Positions 13,164-15,038 of a stretch of DNA of 15,038 bases are shown one piece after another. The translations under genes and the position numbers were made by a program. Source of the stretch: Gemmatimonadales bacterium (lineage in GTDB: Bacteria; Gemmatimonadota; Gemmatimonadetes; Palauibacterales; Palauibacteraceae); assembly GCA_030608825.1 (NCBI GenBank), contig JAUWDL010000004.1, positions 1 to 15,038 on the forward strand, given 5' to 3'. Under the pieces are notes generated by a model, which was given only the letters and a program-made list of their open reading frames with translations, did no database searches and was not told where the DNA came from. Within the stretch, counting starts at the first letter, position 1, and the number at the start of each line of letters is the position of its first letter.

Positions 13164-14123
13164 ATGAAGATCGTCTCTCTCCTCGCCGCCGCGACCGAGA
13201 TCCTCTGCGAGCTCGGTCTGGAGGACGAGCTCGTCGGCATCTCCCACGAGTGTGACCACCCACCCGAGGCGCTCGACCGCCCACGGATCAGCAAGCCGGC
13301 CTTCGATCTCTCCGGCAAGAGCAGCGGAGCGATCGATCAGGCGATCCGCGAAGGCGCTTCGTCCCGGAGCGACCTCTACGAGATAGACGTCGACCAGCTC
13401 CGAGAGCTCTCGCCCCACCTCATCCTGGCGCAGGCCGTGTGCGAAGTGTGCGCCGTTCCGACCGAGGGCGCTCGGGAGGCGGCTCGAGCGGCGGAGATCG
13501 AAGCGGATGTGCTCTCGCTGGATGCGCATTCCATACGCGACGTGCTGGAGAGCGTGACGCTGATCGGTGAGGCGACCGGAACGGCGGAGCGAGCCGAGGT
13601 CGTGGTCGGGGATCTGCGGCAACGCTCTCACGAGGTTACCCGGGCCGTGGCCGGAGCGCCGCGCCCACGTGTCCTGGCTCTGGAGTGGCTCGATCCGCTC
13701 TTCGTACCGGGTCACTGGGTGCCGGAGATGATCGATCTGGCGGGCGGCGAGTGCGTGGCGGGCGAGGCGAAGGGGCGATCCGTCGAAACGACGGCGGAGG
13801 AGCTGGCCGGCACGGACCCGGACGTGCTCCTCATCATGCCGTGCGGCTACGGGCTCGCGGCGACCCGCCGGGATGCCGCGGAGCACGCGGAGCTCCTCGT
13901 CAAGTTGGCCCCGCGAGCGATCGATGCGGGGAGCGCGTTCGTGGTGGACGGGTCATCCTACTTCAACCGATCGGGTCCGCGGATCGTGGACGGGATCGAA
14001 ATCCTGGGGGGACTTCTGCACCCCGAGCTGTTGGCGCTCCCCCTGGCGGGCGCGGCCGATACGTGGAAACAGGTTGCGACGACCGACTCCCGGGAACCGA
14101 CGGGGATCGTCGCCGGGATCTGA
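13164..14123 (+). CDS. Cytosolic BtuF-like (periplasmic-binding-protein fold) cobalamin-binding family protein
   Basis: The protein has 319 aa. The start KIVSLLAAATEILCELGLEDELVGIS is the characteristic first strand and helix of the BtuF/FecB-like helical-backbone binding fold. LILAQAVCEVCAVP carries a CxxC (C93/C96) that, from memory, is typical of a soluble bacterial and archaeal subgroup annotated as cobalamin-binding protein. WLDPLFVPGHWVPEMIDLAGG (about 174-194) is the second conserved block. There is no signal peptide or lipobox, so it should stay in the cytoplasm rather than serve an ABC importer. ATG at 13164 is 7 nt after the stop of the E1 fusion, with a weak ribosome site, so it is probably the last gene of the cysteine operon. 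The ligand is not shown by sequence, and the link to sulfur metabolism is positional only. Confidence 0.8.
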   Translation: MKIVSLLAAATEILCELGLEDELVGISHECDHPPEALDRPRISKPAFDLSGKSSGAIDQAIREGASSRSDLYEIDVDQLRELSPHLILAQAVCEVCAVPTEGAREAARAAEIEADVLSLDAHSIRDVLESVTLIGEATGTAERAEVVVGDLRQRSHEVTRAVAGAPRPRVLALEWLDPLFVPGHWVPEMIDLAGGECVAGEAKGRSVETTAEELAGTDPDVLLIMPCGYGLAATRRDAAEHAELLVKLAPRAIDAGSAFVVDGSSYFNRSGPRIVDGIEILGGLLHPELLALPLAGAADTWKQVATTDSREPTGIVAGI

Positions 14124-14133
14124 CCCCCGCCTG

Positions 14134-14174
14134 CCCGATTACCGGTCCGGAACGACGTTCCCGATTACCGGTCC
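14134..14174. repeat. 15-bp direct repeat duplicating the 3' end of serA
   Basis: CCCGATTACCGGTCC is perfect at 14134-14148 and 14160-14174 (26-bp period). The right copy contains the serA stop codon (14165-14167, TAA on the minus strand), and the left copy lies in the short gap to the convergent operon. Each copy contains the palindrome ACCGGT. No classical terminator hairpin with a T-run is seen in this gap. Confidence 0.7.
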
Positions 14175-15038
14175 AGAGTGACCTGCCTGACGGCGATCAC
14201 GCTCGGCAGACCCGAGAGCTCCTCCAGAAGCTCCTTGGAGAGAGGGGCATCGGTCCGGATGACACCCAATGCTTCGCCGCCCGCCTCGCTGCGGGCGAGG
14301 TGGTACTCGGCGATGTTGACCTCGGCCTCGCCCAGGCAGGAGCCGACCTCACCGATCACACCTGGCATGTCGCGGTTCTTCACGAGGACCAGGTTGCCGC
14401 GCGGCATGGCGTCGACGTGGAAGCGGCCGACGCGCGTGAGCCTCCGATGCCCTTCTTCCAGCAGCGCTCCGCCGACCACCTGCTCGCGGGGACCACCGGT
14501 CGCGGTGAGCTCCACGTAGTTGGCGTAGTCGGCGATGCGGCGCCGGCGCACGCGGGCGACATCGATGTTCCGTTCGTCGGCGACCGCCAGGGCATTGACG
14601 AGATTCAGCGGCGAGGCCACGGTCGAGCGCAGGTAGCCCTCCAGGGAGGCGGCGGCGAGCGGCCGCAGAACGCGGCGCATGGAGCCGGCATAGCGAACCT
14701 CCAGGCGCTGGCAGCGCCCGTCGGTGAGGGCGGACAGGATGACGCCGAGCCGGCGCCCTAGCTCGAGCAGCGGCTCGAGTCGCGCACGTTCCTCCGGATC
14801 GATCTGCGGCACGTTGAGCGCCGGGGTGAGGTCCGCCGCGACCAGCGCATCCCGAACGCGCTTGGAGATCTCCAGCGCCACCTCGCGCTGAGCCTCCATC
14901 GTGGCGGCGCCCAGATGAGGCGTCATCACGAGGTTCGGCACCCCGCGGAGGGGATGCTCGCCGGGTAATGGCTCCGTCTCGTACACGTCGAGGGCGGCGC
15001 CCCCCAGCTTGCGCTGCTCGAGCGCGACGGCGAGGGCT
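14165..15038 (-). CDS. serA: D-3-phosphoglycerate dehydrogenase, C-terminal part (cut by window edge)
   Basis: First enzyme of serine synthesis, oxidising 3-phosphoglycerate to 3-phosphohydroxypyruvate. The 290 C-terminal residues are visible. LGGAALDVYETEPLPGEHPL and TPHLGAATMEAQ are the end of the NAD/catalytic domains, including the catalytic-type histidine in HLGAAT. An intervening domain of the ASB type follows, with SPLNLVNALAVADERNIDV. The last 75 or so residues form an ACT domain (GNLVLVKNRDMPGVIGEVGSCLG, shown as read; VNIAEYHLAR), the usual serine-sensing site. This long form with ASB plus ACT is the type found in Bacillus and Mycobacterium. It runs towards the cysM operon. Its pathway supplies O-phosphoserine (via SerC), the probable substrate of that CysM. 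The N-terminal NAD-binding part is outside the window. Confidence 0.92.
   Translation of the reverse strand, partial: ALAVALEQRKLGGAALDVYETEPLPGEHPLRGVPNLVMTPHLGAATMEAQREVALEISKRVRDALVAADLTPALNVPQIDPEERARLEPLLELGRRLGVILSALTDGRCQRLEVRYAGSMRRVLRPLAAASLEGYLRSTVASPLNLVNALAVADERNIDVARVRRRRIADYANYVELTATGGPREQVVGGALLEEGHRRLTRVGRFHVDAMPRGNLVLVKNRDMPGVIGEVGSCLGEAEVNIAEYHLARSEAGGEALGVIRTDAPLSKELLEELSGLPSVIAVRQVTLDR

Noticed and set aside
12032..13318. Long minus-strand open frame (428 codons) opposite the E1 fusion
   Set aside because: Shadow of the MoeB/rhodanese coding region, with no recognisable domain.

Overview
The window reads as a stretch of ordinary chromosome from a GC-rich, diderm (outer-membrane) bacterium. 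The evidence is a TonB-type energy transducer, a lipoprotein with a lipobox, type IV pilus motor ATPases and dense, GC-biased coding on both strands. The gene mix would suit a Gemmatimonadota-like or other little-cultured soil or marine lineage, but no marker gene such as rRNA is present, so this is a weak inference. I see no phage, transposon, integrase, CRISPR array, rRNA or tRNA.

Layout. (1) 1-3088, minus strand: pilT (cut by the window edge), pilB and a membrane-anchored ComEA-like helix-hairpin-helix protein, a type IV pilus / DNA-uptake cluster. A possible promoter and a cluster of CGAGTGG-type repeats lie upstream of pilB. (2) 3250-4580: a histidine phosphatase and a TonB-like protein converge on a 24-bp tandem repeat that contains both stop codons. 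(3) 4724-6667: an unknown lipoprotein and then Kbl (glycine C-acetyltransferase). (4) 6717-9149, minus: a large SLC13-type permease with four tandem TrkA-C/RCK-C domains. (5) 9251-9934: ribulose-phosphate 3-epimerase with a perfect TATAAT -10 box. (6) 9935-10282: a non-coding interval of about 350 bases with predicted hairpins that ends in a textbook intrinsic terminator only 34 nt before the next gene. (7) 10283-14123: an apparent operon of cysM, a JAMM peptidase (Mec type), a ThiS/CysO-MoeB-rhodanese fusion and a cytosolic BtuF-like protein. (8) 14165-15038, minus: the C-terminal part of serA.

The most interesting system is the cysteine operon. In Mycobacterium tuberculosis, separate proteins carry out thiocarboxylate-dependent cysteine synthesis. 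CysO is the ubiquitin-like sulfur carrier ending in Gly-Gly, MoeZ adenylates and sulfurates it, CysM joins it to O-phosphoserine, and the JAMM protease Mec releases cysteine. Here the carrier is fused in frame to the N-terminus of its own activating enzyme, so its Gly-Gly is internal (residues 90-91). Eight codons after the Gly-Gly there is an in-frame ATG behind a near-perfect Shine-Dalgarno sequence. The locus could therefore make both a fusion and a free E1-rhodanese protein, and the carrier would have to be cut free, possibly by the neighbouring JAMM peptidase. The operon also appears to be preceded by an attenuator-like leader. SerA, which starts the route to O-phosphoserine, lies just downstream on the opposite strand.
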